DNA of 64,000 nucleotides from Paulinella micropora (GCA_019918135.1 WBZZ01003222.1:46001-110000); one strand, 5' to 3'. Positions 1-11,205 are shown, counted from the first letter of the stretch. Numbers and translations: made by a program. Notes: a model not told the origin generated them from the sequence alone.

Positions 1-1582
1 ATGCCAATCTATCGCCCTTGCACTGGCTGGACGCGATCTGGCACTCGCACCTACTGGAAACGGAGAACTACGCAACCTGTTGTCTTTTACTGGTAGGCCG
101 ATTGATTGCACATAGTACGCTGGTGCCCGGCGGGCCGCAGGAGCAGGCGCCACGACAGCAAGCCCTACGGGAGAGTTACAAGCGCAAGTACAAGGAAGTG
201 CTCCAGACCTACCCACTCTACGCGCAGCCCCCCCGGTCGCTGACGAGGTTGTGCCGCGCGGTTCTTCTTCGCCGCCGCCACAATGCCAGAGCCAGAGCCC
301 CTCCTCTCCGCTGCGGCTCTGCCTCAAACTTGTGCTAGGCCCCGACGGCGTTCATTTGAACAAAGAGCCCCTGGCGTATCTCGACGTGCCGACCGCGTCC
401 GCAGCCGGCAAGTCGTTTGCAGAATGGGTGGACTACGTCCTAGCGCTCGCGCAACCACACGTGCAGGGGCGCGCCGTCGCAGTGGACCAAGAGGCCTACC
501 TGTCCGCTTGGAATGCCTGGAAGTCGCCGTCCACGCCCGCTCCTTCTGCGTGTGTTCTGCAGGCACTAGGCTTCGACCCTAGCTTTGCGCAGGCGGAGGA
601 GCGCTGGCTTCTGTCTAACCACGAGGCGGTGCCGTTCACGCGACCCTGCTTTTTGATTACCACGGATAACACAGGAGGGCGGCGCAGTTACGGATATACA
701 ACCTACGTCTGCCGCCCGGCTTCCTGGTCACGAGGCGCGCTGGCACTTTCTGACGCCGCGCGGCTGGGCTGCAGGTTCTGAGACAACGTCTGCCCCCCGC
801 GCTGCAGTCTGAAACATCTGGCGGCAACTGCTTGGCTCTCATCGGACCTGGACATTGCTTGCCCCGAGCCCGCGGAACCCCTCAGTTTGGGGCCGCTGCA
901 CACCGAAGCGCGGCTGCGCTTGGCTACCCAGGTTGTCCAGATGCAGGGCATGCTTTATCACCTGCACTGTGCCTGCCCGGGCCCCGTGCAGGCGTCTCCT
1001 CTGTCTTCTTTTCAGGGCAGCGAGCCGCTAGCCTCAGCCTACAGGCGCACGGTGTCAGTGCCGCTTCAGCACTGGCGGGAACCACGCCTGAGCACCGTCG
1101 TCTCTCGTTTGCTGGACACTTTCCGGGCAGAGGCACCGTCCGAGGTAGAACGGCACGTGGTTTGCGTGGGGCTGCCCCGCAACAACTACCAGCGGCTGCC
1201 CGTAGGCTACGTGGCTGCCACGAGAGACGACGCTGCGCTGCTACCGCTATGCTTTGCCTGTCTCTGTCCGCACGCGTACAAACTGGCGGTTCGCGAGCTG
1301 GAGGTCAAGACGATGAGCGGATCCAACTTCTTGCTCCGAGTGCCCAACGACACAACAGCGCTTGCCGTTCGATTACTGGCTCGCGAAAACCCGGCCTGTG
1401 GTTGGCCCCTGGATATGCAGCGCATGAACATCATCAACCCACCTCCTACTACCGCGGCAAGCTACGCCCACTTAACGGATGGAGGCTGTTTGACAAGCGT
1501 CCCCAACCTGTGGTCATCGGCGACGACGTGGGTCCGCCCTGGCGACAGGGTTTATCTAATGGCTAGGCTGCGCGGCTGCTAG
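1..1582 (+). pseudogene. GRDP-like protein with ubiquitin-like C-terminus, broken, 5' end outside window
   Basis: Three open stretches appear to be one damaged gene. The first (from the window edge to 338) has the WHxHLL and 'NYATCC...GR' pattern of glycine-rich-domain (GRDP/DUF1399-like) proteins. It is then shifted out of frame at the C run near 228-234; one extra C would join it to the frame that runs to 1582. That frame has a single TGA at 779-781. The last ~95 codons (about 1295-1579) follow the ubiquitin layout: 'ELEVKTMSGSNFLLRVPNDT' at the start and 'VYLMARLRGC' at the end, where ubiquitin has LVLRLRGG. The terminal GG is replaced by GC, so conjugation would not be expected. Role unknown. 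The GRDP and Ub-like readings come from pattern matching by eye, and the join across the C run is inferred. Confidence 0.5.
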
Positions 1583-1917
1583 CCCCCAGCCCGCAAGCGC
1601 CCAGCCCGCTTGCGCGGGCTGGAAGAGGGGAAGGAAATGCGCGTTCAGGAAAGTACATGTTTTTTTATTATTAAAAGTTATTCAAGTCTATCACGTTGCT
1701 TTCTAGGTGCAAAAAATAAATCCTTTTACCGGGAAAATGTAGCTAAACAAAAAATCAAAATCTTCTTTTTCCCTCCACAAAAAGACTGTTTGAATGATAA
1801 GGGGACGGGGAGGGGGAAGGGGAGAGGGGAGAGGGGGGGGGCGCGGGGGGCTTGCCCCCCGTCTGCCAACGGAGCCAGCAACTGCAAGCGCATCTTCTCC
1901 CAATGGGCGTGGCTGTA
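1583..1917. other. Intergenic: hairpin element copies, poly(A)-like motif, shared AT-rich block
   Basis: Contains the arm of the GC-rich hairpin element (1588-1622) and a G-run/C-run hairpin (about 1830-1862). The AT-rich stretch 1650-1800 ('TTTTACCGGGAAAATGTAGC') recurs at 4365-4480, upstream of the next gene. On the minus strand, CTTTTAATAATAAA at about 1667-1680 could be the poly(A) signal of the LRR gene that ends at 1918. No gene seen. Confidence 0.5.
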
Positions 1918-4155
1918 CTAGGGCGCCGACAGGGACGCCTCCGCACGAAGGAGCAGCTGTCTGCACTGAGTCTCCAGACGTCGTTGGGGTCCTGTGTCTT
2001 CTAACGCATAGCCAGACATCTCAGGCAACGAGCTCTGGTGCACCCCAGCGCTGGTAAGGGCCACCAGGCTTTGTTTCAACTTCAACGCCATACTTTTAAG
2101 AAAGGGTTGCGCGTAGCCCTTGTACACTGCCGCTTCGAGGTCGTTGAATAAAATCACCACGTAGCCGGCCAGCACGCGCCGAGCCTCGCTGCCTTCTAAC
2201 CACGGACGCACATAGGGCCACTCGAAGGGCACGGCGCTCCGCGGTACCTTGGCAAGGATCGACAGGGGCTGATCCGAACGCACCGCGTCGCCCAGTGTGC
2301 CGGAGCAGACCAAGAACGTCCATAGCTTGGGGCACACTCCTTCGGGAGCGTCGCGCCAGTCGCCACCCCAGGCTGTCAGAGCCCGGCGGGCCTTGGCAGC
2401 GCTCAGCCAGAGCCCTCCAAAGTCCTTGGCGCCATAAGCAACCTCGCCCTGCGGCGACCGGAAGCGGCGCAGGATCGAAAACTTCCCCCGCAGCCCTGCC
2501 ATGGGCAGCGCAGGCCCGCGCGCAGGCCACAGCGGCGGGGGCTGGGGGTGGGGCTGGGGGTCTTGTTCTTCGCCGGGCCCCCGATCGGGCAGCCAGAAGC
2601 GCCCGCAGTGCAGCGGCACGCCCGACAAGCACAGGCCGTGCCAGACTAGGCGCTGCAGTTCGAACAGGCCCGGCAGGTCCCGCCACGCTTGTTCTGGCAG
2701 GTAACCCCTTAGCCTGAAGCTGTGGAAAGTGAACTCCTTGGCGCAGATCATGCGGGGGCGTGGCCCCAAGAACAGACGTAGCCAGGACTGGCCCCAGACC
2801 AACAAATGCTGGCGTTGCGGCAGGGACTGGCCCAGCTCTGGATCCGGCCGGGGCCGCAGGGCCAGCGTGAGCCCCAGCTCCAGCGGAGGGCGCGACTCGC
2901 TGCGCCAGAGCTGTTCCAGGACGGCGCCGACGGGATGCTCACCCCCCCCATGCCAGAGCGGGCCGCGGTCAATCAACGTCAAACGGACAGGCGCCAACAG
3001 CCGCAGCGCCTCCAGGTCGGCTGCGCTCGGCTGGGCCCACAGGTCCAGATGGTGCAGTTGTAGCTCTAGGAAAGAAGGGGAAGTGCCTCCGAAGGGCAAG
3101 AGCGTCCGGTGAAGCTGTTCCAAGAAGCCGCGTTCCCACTGGCCAGTTTGTTCATAATCTGGCCGTTCCGATGCACTGTCGGTACAGATGCCCACGCGGA
3201 GAATATAGGATTGTAGCGCTGGGGTGCAGACGCGTTTCCAATCCAGGCCCACGAACTCCTCGCCGAGGCTCCGCAAAAACTCGAGCAGCTCCTGTGGGGG
3301 CAACGCGCCGCCTGCAACGACACGCCGCAGCCTCGGCCAACACACCGACCGCGGCCCCACAGGTAAGACCAGGCCGTCCTCCGGGGCAGTAACCTCATTG
3401 TCATAGTTCGCCGAGACCTCCAACACCTCGAGCGTCGGGGCCAAAAGTTCCAGCCCCTCGCCCCACAGCCGGGGGTCGCCGCATTCCACCAGTCGCAGGC
3501 ACCGCAGGGGCGGCACCGGGCCCGGCTGTGGCCAAAGAGCGCACACCCCTTGCGGCCCAAAGTCCATAAAGTTCAGGCAAAGCTCCTGCAAACCAGGCAG
3601 CAGCACGCGCAGCGCCGCTTCAATCTGCGGCCCGATGGTCGCAACAAAATCTTCTGCACCGAGCTCGTTGTCTAGGTCCAGCGAAAGTGCTACCAGAGGT
3701 CCTACAGCTACGACAGACCAAGCGTTCAAGAATTCTGCCGCCGCATAAACGTCACATTCCATGGACAAGCGCGTGACGTGGCGGAACCACGGCAGAGCTA
3801 GCTGCAACAGACGCCGCTTCCGCGGCAGGATCGGAGTCTGTGTAGGCAAATGATTTCGGCTGTATTGGAGAGTGAGTGACGTGCAAAGCTGGGGATAAAC
3901 CTCGGAGGCAGCCTCCGCCTCCGCCACCACTTCTTCGGACAGATCGGTTGCAGACGTTGCATTGTTCAGGGCCAGGGCCAACCATAGCTGCAGCAGGAGG
4001 TACCCCTCCAACTGCTGCTGCCAAGCCTTCGACGCTTGCCGCAGCGAAACTAGGTCCTGCCGCGCCAGCAGCCCGGCCCCGTGCGAGAAGAAAACTTCTT
4101 GCCAGTCGCTCAGGGCGCTAGGCGCGAACGTACGCTGGCGCTTAGACGGGCGCAT
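1918..4155 (-). CDS. F-box/LRR-like protein 1 (745 aa)
   Basis: Starts at an ATG. The N-terminus 'MRPSKRQRTFAP' is an NLS-like basic tag also seen on other genes here. Residues ~15-55 ('SDWQEVFFSHGAGLL..QDLVSLRQASKAW') resemble an F-box helix set: Leu/Ser-rich, then 'VSLRQASKAWQ'. The rest is leucine-rich with poorly regular LRRs, e.g. 'LQELCLNFMDFG' and 'LRCLRLVECGDPRL'. F-box/LRR proteins bind SKP1 and recruit substrates for cullin-RING ubiquitylation; large DNA viruses of protists often encode many. Intact over 745 codons. The gene is convergent with the 1-1582 remnant and divergent from the 4783 gene. The family assignment rests on overall pattern; substrate unknown. Confidence 0.6.
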   Translation of the reverse strand: MRPSKRQRTFAPSALSDWQEVFFSHGAGLLARQDLVSLRQASKAWQQQLEGYLLLQLWLALALNNATSATDLSEEVVAEAEAASEVYPQLCTSLTLQYSRNHLPTQTPILPRKRRLLQLALPWFRHVTRLSMECDVYAAAEFLNAWSVVAVGPLVALSLDLDNELGAEDFVATIGPQIEAALRVLLPGLQELCLNFMDFGPQGVCALWPQPGPVPPLRCLRLVECGDPRLWGEGLELLAPTLEVLEVSANYDNEVTAPEDGLVLPVGPRSVCWPRLRRVVAGGALPPQELLEFLRSLGEEFVGLDWKRVCTPALQSYILRVGICTDSASERPDYEQTGQWERGFLEQLHRTLLPFGGTSPSFLELQLHHLDLWAQPSAADLEALRLLAPVRLTLIDRGPLWHGGGEHPVGAVLEQLWRSESRPPLELGLTLALRPRPDPELGQSLPQRQHLLVWGQSWLRLFLGPRPRMICAKEFTFHSFRLRGYLPEQAWRDLPGLFELQRLVWHGLCLSGVPLHCGRFWLPDRGPGEEQDPQPHPQPPPLWPARGPALPMAGLRGKFSILRRFRSPQGEVAYGAKDFGGLWLSAAKARRALTAWGGDWRDAPEGVCPKLWTFLVCSGTLGDAVRSDQPLSILAKVPRSAVPFEWPYVRPWLEGSEARRVLAGYVVILFNDLEAAVYKGYAQPFLKSMALKLKQSLVALTSAGVHQSSLPEMSGYALEDTGPQRRLETQCRQLLLRAEASLSAP

Positions 4156-4782
4156 GCCCAGTAATTTGTCTTTTAAAAATAAAATCCGCCTTGACTAGAA
4201 TACATATTGCTGCTTGGAAATATTTTAATCAGAATATCACGCGTGCTGCTGCAGACGACGGGCTGTGGCACAAAGGGAGGGGGGGTGCGGCGGGGTCAGT
4301 TCCCCCCCCCCCCCTCTTGCACCGGGAAAAACTCCGCCGAGAGCTGGCCAAGAACAGAGAAGCTTAGACATGTTTTTATTTTAACAGTTTTTCTTTTAAT
4401 TAAATCATGTTACCGGGGAAATGCAGCTAAAAAAACTAAAATCTTCTTTTCTCTTTCACAAAGACTCAGAGGGAGAGGGGAGGGAAGCCGGGTTTCCTTA
4501 ACAGATCCCCTTCCCGACGATGACGTCTAGAAGGGGGCGCGCTTCTGCGTCCGCGGCTGGCTATGTTGAGAGCCAGGTGCTTTCTGGGCGCTGCGCCCCC
4601 CGTTCGACTAAGAGCCAGAGCCTTCCAGCGACCCATGGGAAAGGGCAAGAAGTGGTTAGGGGGGGGGGGGGGGCGCCCCCCCCCCTCTCTCGCCCTGCTG
4701 CGTTTTTTTTTGTTTCCTTTTTTTTACTCACTATTTTTTTGTAAGTTTATTCCAAAAAAAGACACTTGCGAAAAAAAAGTCC
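4156..4782. other. Intergenic between divergent genes, with G-run/C-run hairpin
   Basis: AT-rich stretches with TTTTAAAAATAAAA next to the 4155 start could serve as promoter. The block 4365-4480 is a relative of 1650-1800. A run of about 16 G, a central GCG and a run of about 12 C (4661-4685) could fold into a strong hairpin. No convincing gene seen. Confidence 0.45.
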
Positions 4783-6072
4783 ATGGATCCAAGGCCGCCC
4801 AAGCGGGCTAAAACTCACGCCGAGCGCGGGCACGTCTTGCAAATAGAAGAGCATACAGGGGGCACTGTCCTAGCCCCAAGCCTTCTTTCGCTCCGAAGAG
4901 AGCCGAGTGCTAGAGATAATCTGACTGCCGTCAAGCTTGCTAACGTGTTGAGCCTCGCGGCAAAGGGCTTGGGCGTACTGCCGACTCCGTACTTTAGCGT
5001 GGTGTGGACTAAGCTGCACCGTCTGCTGCCTGCGGAATCTCCCCGCACTATCTTCAAAAATAAGACATTGGCTGTTGTCGCACAGTGGTGGTCGCGGGAG
5101 TTGCGGGAGGCTCTGCAGAACGACGACGACCGGGAGCTAAAAGGCTGCTGCTTAATCCAGGCGGCCGACAGCCTAAACCAGACGGCGTCGAAGAAGCCTC
5201 GCTGTTTCACGATCGACAAGTCAAATTCTGTACGTTTGCGAGACAAGGTCTTTGTCGGGGAGGCCTCCTCGTCGCTACGTTTCCTCCGGGGAGAAGAAAT
5301 CGTCCGGATTTCGCGCGAACAACAATTTTCTGCTAAAAGGTTAGCCGCGGAGGTTAAAACCTTTCTGGCTGCACTCTGGATGGTCGTGAATCTCTGGGCT
5401 GACCAGGTCAAAGAGCTGAACGACGTTCCGCGGAGGCTGTCTACTCTGGAAAGAGACAAACAGCTTCTAGAACAAGTGATGACAAGCAGTGAGATACCGG
5501 CCCTGGAGACATCACCGCTGGCCTTCATGGACAGTATTTGCCAAGGAATACTCGCCGCTGTGCGTAAAGGAAACGGGCAAGCTCAGGAAGAAAAATGTGC
5601 TAGGCAGACAACAGCGCTAAATAGGCAGGTAATCTATGCAAAGCACGCCTCCGATCAATGGTGGACTAGAATACATTCAAGAACAGCGTCTAGACTGGAG
5701 TTGTTAAACCAGAAGCAACATGAATGGAACACGCAATTAGAAAGACTTTGTGGCCTAGCGCGTGGGCTAGTGGGCGTGCCGAACCGCCGCTTGACTTCGC
5801 TTACTGACTTTATTTCTGCTTGGGAAAAAGATTGGCAAGATTGGATGCAATTGCCAGCAACAGAGGAGCATCTGCCAGAGTTCAGGTTCGCCATGATCGG
5901 AGAGGAACTAGAAGATCTGAAGAAGAGACAAGACGAGTTGAGCAAAAGCGTCCGAGAGTATGTAAACCCCCCACAACAGCCACCGCAACAAAAGCAAAAA
6001 GGGCGGACGACGCAGCAAGGTTTAGACTTTTTGGTCCAAGCTGCTGTTGAGCGGGGCAGGGAAAAAGATTAG
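4783..6072 (+). CDS. Unknown helical protein with NLS-like N-terminus (429 aa)
   Basis: Intact ORF from ATG. It begins 'MDPRPPKRAKTHAERG', an NLS-like motif matching the style of neighbouring genes. The remainder is mostly predicted helical. Charged heptad-like segments lie around residues 200-300 and 340-400 ('FRFAMIGEELEDLKKRQDEL'), followed by a Pro/Gln-rich linker ('PPQQPPQQKQKG') and a short C-terminal helix. No catalytic motif was recognised. Codon use and GC content match the surrounding viral block. It could be a nuclear structural or DNA-associated protein; that is inference only. Confidence 0.6.
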   Translation: MDPRPPKRAKTHAERGHVLQIEEHTGGTVLAPSLLSLRREPSARDNLTAVKLANVLSLAAKGLGVLPTPYFSVVWTKLHRLLPAESPRTIFKNKTLAVVAQWWSRELREALQNDDDRELKGCCLIQAADSLNQTASKKPRCFTIDKSNSVRLRDKVFVGEASSSLRFLRGEEIVRISREQQFSAKRLAAEVKTFLAALWMVVNLWADQVKELNDVPRRLSTLERDKQLLEQVMTSSEIPALETSPLAFMDSICQGILAAVRKGNGQAQEEKCARQTTALNRQVIYAKHASDQWWTRIHSRTASRLELLNQKQHEWNTQLERLCGLARGLVGVPNRRLTSLTDFISAWEKDWQDWMQLPATEEHLPEFRFAMIGEELEDLKKRQDELSKSVREYVNPPQQPPQQKQKGRTTQQGLDFLVQAAVERGREKD

Positions 6073-6165
6073 TATATTTTTCAAGTGATTTTATTAAAAG
6101 AAATATCCGGCCATGGAAATCGACGGCAGCAACAGAATCTTCCGCAGTCCTAGCTTTACGTGCGA

Positions 6166-9100
6166 TTACGCACGATGCATGTAGAACAGGCACCCATACA
6201 CTGGCGCGGCACTGGTATGGCTACCCCAAGTGCCACGAAATTCTGAAGAGGGATTTAGGTTATGAGGACAAGCGCTGCAGACAGAAATAAGACCGCTGTC
6301 GTACGTACCAGTACCATAAACTTTCCACATAACGCAGAGAGGAGCCTCAGTCGCGATTTTGTTGTAGTAGCGCAGGACATACTTCATATCATAACCCTCT
6401 CTCGTGCCGCCTGTACTGTACAATTGGTGCGTAAAAAAGAAGTTTGTGTTCGCGCTGCTTGGCGCAGCAGTTTAGAAGAAAATCCATTGATCACTGTTGC
6501 TGTTATAGTTGGAATAAAAGTAGCGGGTCGACGAGAGCCGCAAACTTCGCCAATTAGCGGAGGAGATAGAAGACGAGTAAAAATTATCCGGACAATTTAC
6601 GCCCTGTATAACATAAAAGCGGCTGCCCGCGGCCCCACCATCATTCGCCACGCAGTACGTGCTTGAGGACACTACGCGCAGCCTGACTGTGCCCTCAAAC
6701 CAGTTGAGACACTCTCGAGTGATCCCTTGTGTCTGAATCACATCCCTGTTGTAGCAGGTCGAGCACGGATGACCGAACCCATCACAACCTATACAAGGCG
6801 AAGGGCTCCCACACACACCGCCACAAGTCCAGCCGCTCTTGGTCGGGTCACCTACCGCGCATTCGTTATTATCTACGCACGTGCCGCCACCCGGGCTGCT
6901 GCCGGGCGGGCACGGGCTTCTGGTCGGCGTGTAGGTTCGGCTTGGGGTCTGCGATGGCGAGCGGGTTGGCGTGACGGAAAGGGTCGGCGTGGCCGATCGG
7001 GTCGGCGTGACCGAAATGGTCGGCGTGACCGAAATGGTTGGGGTCGGGGAGGAGCTCCTCGGGGATGACGTGCGGGTTGGCGTCACTGAACTCGTTAGCG
7101 AGACGGAGGCCGAGGCCGAGGCACACCACGTCGGGTGGTAAACTGTGACTTGCAGAACACTGAGGTGCATATTTGCGTTGAAATGGCCGCTAGCGCAACC
7201 CGTCCCAAACGGCCCGCTCGTGGGCAACTTATAAAGCATCATTGGGACGATTATCTTATAGTTCCAGTAGTACTGATAAGGCGTCGCAAGCTCCAGAGCA
7301 TTAGACCGTTTGCAAAGAGGAGTGGTGCCGGTATTGACTCGCCCCTCGTCCAGGTCTACGTTGGTATTGTTGAGATAAGCTACGTAGTACCAGCTGACGC
7401 TATCGTTAGAGCCCGCAATGTATAGTTGTGCTGGGCCCGCGTATTCAAAAAAGGTACTACCTGGTATGGTGGAGCAAATATCCAGCGGGCCGAGCCTGGC
7501 AGCTGTTGTTGAAGACCTTAGGTACAGTGCTTGTCCCATCACGGAACCTGAAACACCCGCCGGCGCATTCAGAATTGTGTGCGGTGTCTTGGTACTTTGA
7601 CAATAGTATATGTTGCTGCTGGCATTGTACGCGTACTGTACAATGTAGTCTTCTGGGAGATAACCGTCATACTTTGTCAGGTTGTCGTTATCCATAGCTA
7701 AATATGCATACATCGGGTTCGTGATCCCAGAAATGCTCCAACCGCTGCTGGGGTTAGTAAAGAAGTTGTTTGCCAAGGTTCCGGTGTTGTCAAAGAACAG
7801 GTTTAGGGCGTAGTTGCTGGCGCAGAACCACGACGGCGTAGCAGAAACGGTGACAGACCTGGTCGGCGTCACTGAGCCTGTAGGCGTCTGAGAGAGGCTC
7901 GCCGTCCTTGAGCTCGTAGGCGTCACCGACGTCGACACTGTGCTGGTACCCGACGCCGAAGCTGATCTGGACACCGACGCCGAAACTGATCTGGACACCG
8001 ACGCCGAGCTGGTCATCGACACCGTGCTGGAAACTGACACTGTGCTGCTCCCCGACACCGAACTAGACACCGACACTGAGCCGGACACTGACGCCGAGCT
8101 GGTCACCGACACTGTGCCGGACACGGACGCTGATCTTGACACCGACGCCGAGCTGGACACCGACACTGAGCTGGACACCGACACTGAGCTGGTCACCGAC
8201 ACTGTGCTGGTCACCGATGCCGAACCGGACACCGACGCTGAGCTGGACACCGACACTGAGCTGGACACCGACGCCGAGCTGGACATCGACACTGAGCTGG
8301 ACGCCGACGCCGAGCTGGACACCGACGCCGAGCTGGACATCGACACTGAGCTGGACACCGACGCTGAGCTGGACACCGACGCCGAGCTGGACACCGACGC
8401 CGAGCTGGACACCGACGCCGAGCTGGACACCGAAACTGAGCTGGACACGGACACCGAGCTGGACGCCGACACTGAGCTGGACGCCGACACTGAGCTGGAC
8501 GCCGACGCCGAGCTGGACACCGACACTGAGCTAGACACCGACGCCGAGCTGGAAGCCGACACTGTGCTGGTCCCCGACACCGTGCTGGAAACCGACACTG
8601 TGCTGGTCCCCGACACCGTGCTGGAAACCGACACTGTGCTGGTCCCCGACGCCGTGCTGGACGCCGACACTGAGCTGGACGCCGACGCCGAGCTGGACAC
8701 GGATACTGAGCTGGACACGGATACTGAGCTGGACACGGATACTGAGCTGGACACCGACGCCGAGCTGGACAGCGACGCCGAGCTAGGCACCGACACTGAG
8801 CTAGACACTGACGCCGAGCTGGACACCGACGCTGTGCTGGACACCGGCACTGAGCTAGACACCGACGCTGTGCTGGACAAGGATGCCGAGCTGGACACCG
8901 ACACTGAGCTAGACACTGACGCCGAGCTGGACACTGACGCCGAGCTGGAGCGCGAAGCTGAGCCAGAGTGGCTCTGCGAAGGCCAGCTGTCTATGCATGC
9001 GCGGGGAGTCTGGGACTTTTGCAATCCAGACCCGCGCGTTAGGCCCTCACAGAGGGCCGAGACGGCTTGTGGGTCCATGGGCGCTACCGTCCAGTTGCTC

Positions 9101-10002
9101 AGGTCCTGCACCAGTGCGGGCGCGCCGGACAGAAATCCGTTGGCATCTCGCAGGCTGTCTGGCCTCCACCAAGACAGGTCCGCCCCGAGCAGCGACGCGT
9201 TCGCAAACATGCCGCTGGCGTTCACGACCCGCGATATGTTCCAGCCGGCCAGTCCGGGCAGCGAAGTGGCTCGTGTGCCGCGGAACATGTAGGCCGTATC
9301 TAGTACGCGCGACAGGTCCCAACTAGTGACGTTGGCAAACCTGAGGCACGGCGAGTCGGCAAAGGCCGCGCGCATGTTAGTCAGCGATGCACGCACCCGC
9401 AGACCCGACACGTCGAAGCACGCGGGCCGCGACAGCCCCGCAAAGCTGAGCGACAGGTCCTGTAAATCAGTCGTGTCCAGTTGGTCCATGGGCGGCAGCC
9501 ACTCCAACGCCGTCTCGCCGTAGAAGTGCTGCCCCGTCTCGGCTGCGAGCCGCAGCCCGCCCCACTGCAGGACCTTGCGCAGGGCTACCCGCCCGCCGCC
9601 ACCATGCTGGGCCCGCCACTCCAAAGTCATTGCCCACGCCGGCAGCCGCCCGCGCACCACCACCAAGAACACACCGCCGTCGGTAAAAGTGTGGGTGCAC
9701 GGCCCCAACAGCGCGCTGCACTGCTGCGCGACCCCTCCGGGCTCCCAGAAAACCTCCCAGACATCGATGGCCGTCGTGCGACGGCGTCGCTGAGCCGTGG
9801 CGGCCCCGTTGGCGCCGGCGGCGGGCAGCGTCCAGTTGTCGCCCGCCGCGCTCACCGACAGCTCCAGCACCAGATCGCCGGGCTCAACCAGAGAAAGATC
9901 ATACGGGCAATATGCATGCAACAGCAGGGGCAGCAAGACGGCTAGCCACGCGCGCGGAAAACTGAGGAAGCCACCCGTGAATACGTGCAAATGCCTCCTC
10001 AT
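6166..10002 (-). pseudogene. BspA-like, Ser-rich secreted surface protein with one in-frame stop
   Basis: ATG at 10002 gives a signal-peptide-like start: basic 'MRRHLHVF', then hydrophobic 'AWLAVLLPLLLHAY'. Residues ~200-330 carry BspA/DUF285-type repeats, e.g. 'FADSPCLRFANVTSWDLSRV' and 'LAGWNISRVVNASGMFANAS'. A Ser/Val/Ala repeat tract of about 360 residues follows, then a Cys-containing domain, a 'SVTPTRS' stalk and a second Cys-rich domain ('CPPGSSPGGGTCVDNNECAV', EGF-like). TAA at 6472-6474 interrupts the frame after 'SDQWIFF', but the same frame stays open to 6166 and looks coding ('YDMKYVLRYYNKIATEAPLC'). It probably reflects one nonsense mutation; alternatively the protein simply ends at 6472. 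Likely role: virion or cell-surface adhesion. Confidence 0.7.
7900..8995 (-). repeat. Degenerate coding repeat, Ser-Val/Ala-Ser
   Basis: About 1.1 kb of short imperfect repeats (GAGCTGGACACCGACGCC-like on +) encode runs of 'SASVSSS' on the minus strand. The plus-strand frame is also open for 450 codons ('[13 protein letters not shown]') because of the repeat phase; that reading is a shadow. Interspersed T and G variants (SVSGTST, SASVSRS) suggest growth by slippage followed by divergence. Such tracts form extended glycosylatable stalks in surface proteins. Confidence 0.8.
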
Positions 10003-10314
10003 CACCGTGTTTTTTTTTATATAGATATGGCTACTCTCGCTCTCCCCCATCACAACCAACCTACTCACCGCCAGCGCGAGGGGGGGGGGGGGGGATTTAT
10101 ACCAAGGGAGAGAGAGGGCGGGGAGGGGGGAAAGAGCGAGGGAAAAGATTACACCTCCCCCCCCCTGTGTGCCGTGATACGGCCGAAACAATGGCAGTGA
10201 TATGGTCGAAAAGGGCACTAATGCCGACATGCTCTTTGGTACTACCTTTTTTGGCCATATCAAGAACAGCTCGCAGCGCTAGCGCACAGAGGGGGCTCAA
10301 GTCTCAGAATTCCG
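10003..10314. repeat. 180-bp intergenic module upstream of the BspA-like gene (copy 1)
   Basis: A G-run, a purine-rich stretch with GGGAGAGAGAGGG, a C-run and then an inverted-repeat hairpin (10173-10262) whose arms are TGATATGGTCGAAAAGGGCA and its near complement. The same ordered module lies at 15535-15722, upstream of the primase gene at a similar distance from its ATG. Repeated placement suggests a regulatory or transcription-boundary role, not shown. Confidence 0.55.
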
Positions 10315-10551
10315 TTATTTGGGGAAATAAAAATTCCTTGTCACGCTGCGTGTCCGTAAGGTTTCGGCTCGGGTCTGGAGGATAGTACCTCCCACATTAA
10401 GAGTGACGAGTAGACCGCTTGGTTCAGACTGCAGCTCAAAGCCTTTCGTCGCCTGCACGTCTGACGAGTCTCCCCGTGCTTTCCATGTAGCTAACAAGTT
10501 CTCGAAAGCAACAGGATGCATCAACTGCTTGGCGTCCGTGCCGGTAGCCAT
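10315..10551 (-). CDS. Truncated BTB (T1-type) protein (78 aa)
   Basis: Starts at ATG. Residues ~46-66 ('GLLVTLNVGGTILQTRAETL') match the first strand-helix unit of the KCTD/T1-type BTB fold. The ORF stops soon after at 'RNFYFPK', so most of the ~100-residue domain is missing. The intact relative at 24625-25356 has 'RLITLDVGGTIFRAHADTL' in the same place. Probably a remnant truncated by decay next to the hairpin module. Confidence 0.5.
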   Translation of the reverse strand: MATGTDAKQLMHPVAFENLLATWKARGDSSDVQATKGFELQSEPSGLLVTLNVGGTILQTRAETLRTRSVTRNFYFPK

Positions 10552-10815
10552 TGAGAACTGCGTGTTTTTACTTTAAATAAGACAGTCACGTGATGGGTTA
10601 CGCGTGTGCGAGCTCTTGCTTTTGTTGCGGAGAGTGGGGGGCGCCCCCCCCCCCGTCCTCTCTCATCCTGCTTTTTTTTCAGATCTTGTACCAAAATTCT
10701 TTTTTTGGGGGGAAGGAATTTAATAAAAAGAAATCTCTCGTAACAACACTTTTTTTCTTTGTTTCTCTGTCGCTTGGCTGACCCCCCCCCTCCCCCTACC
10801 CAGCCCCCTTTTTTT
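10552..10815. other. Intergenic, C/T-rich and G/C runs
   Basis: Holds a G-run/C-run hairpin (about 10637-10654), an AT-rich stretch with AATAAA (about 10718-10733) and further C runs. No gene seen. Confidence 0.4.
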
Positions 10816-11205
10816 TCAGCGTCGCTGTCTTTTACTAGCGGGCTGCTGCCTTTCCCTCTCCCCCGCACGTTTGCTGCTCGTAGCTTTCTCTTCGGCATTG
10901 GCGACCCAGTCCGTCAGTAGGTGATAATTGTCTGCAATCTCGTGTACCAACCGCAAGGGGTCAATCCTGTCTTCCTCCTCCTCCCCTTGTTCCTCGACCT
11001 CTCCCTGGTTCCTTTTCTTCCCAGCTAAATTCGCGGCACTAAAAAAGGCCATGCGGTAATAGGCATGCTTTACACCTGTGTTCCTGTCCCTAAGACGCAA
11101 ATGGTTACCCCCTGCGGTCTTCTGCCTTTCCAAGCTCGAGCGCAGGCACGTTCCGAAAAACTGGGCAAGCAGGCCTTGGCACGCCTGTACAGATAACGCG
11201 AGCTG

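Noticed and set aside
7940-9292. 450-codon plus-strand frame ('[13 protein letters not shown]')
   Set aside because: It is the opposite-strand reading of the Ser-rich repeat; its periodicity comes from the repeat and it has no other domain.
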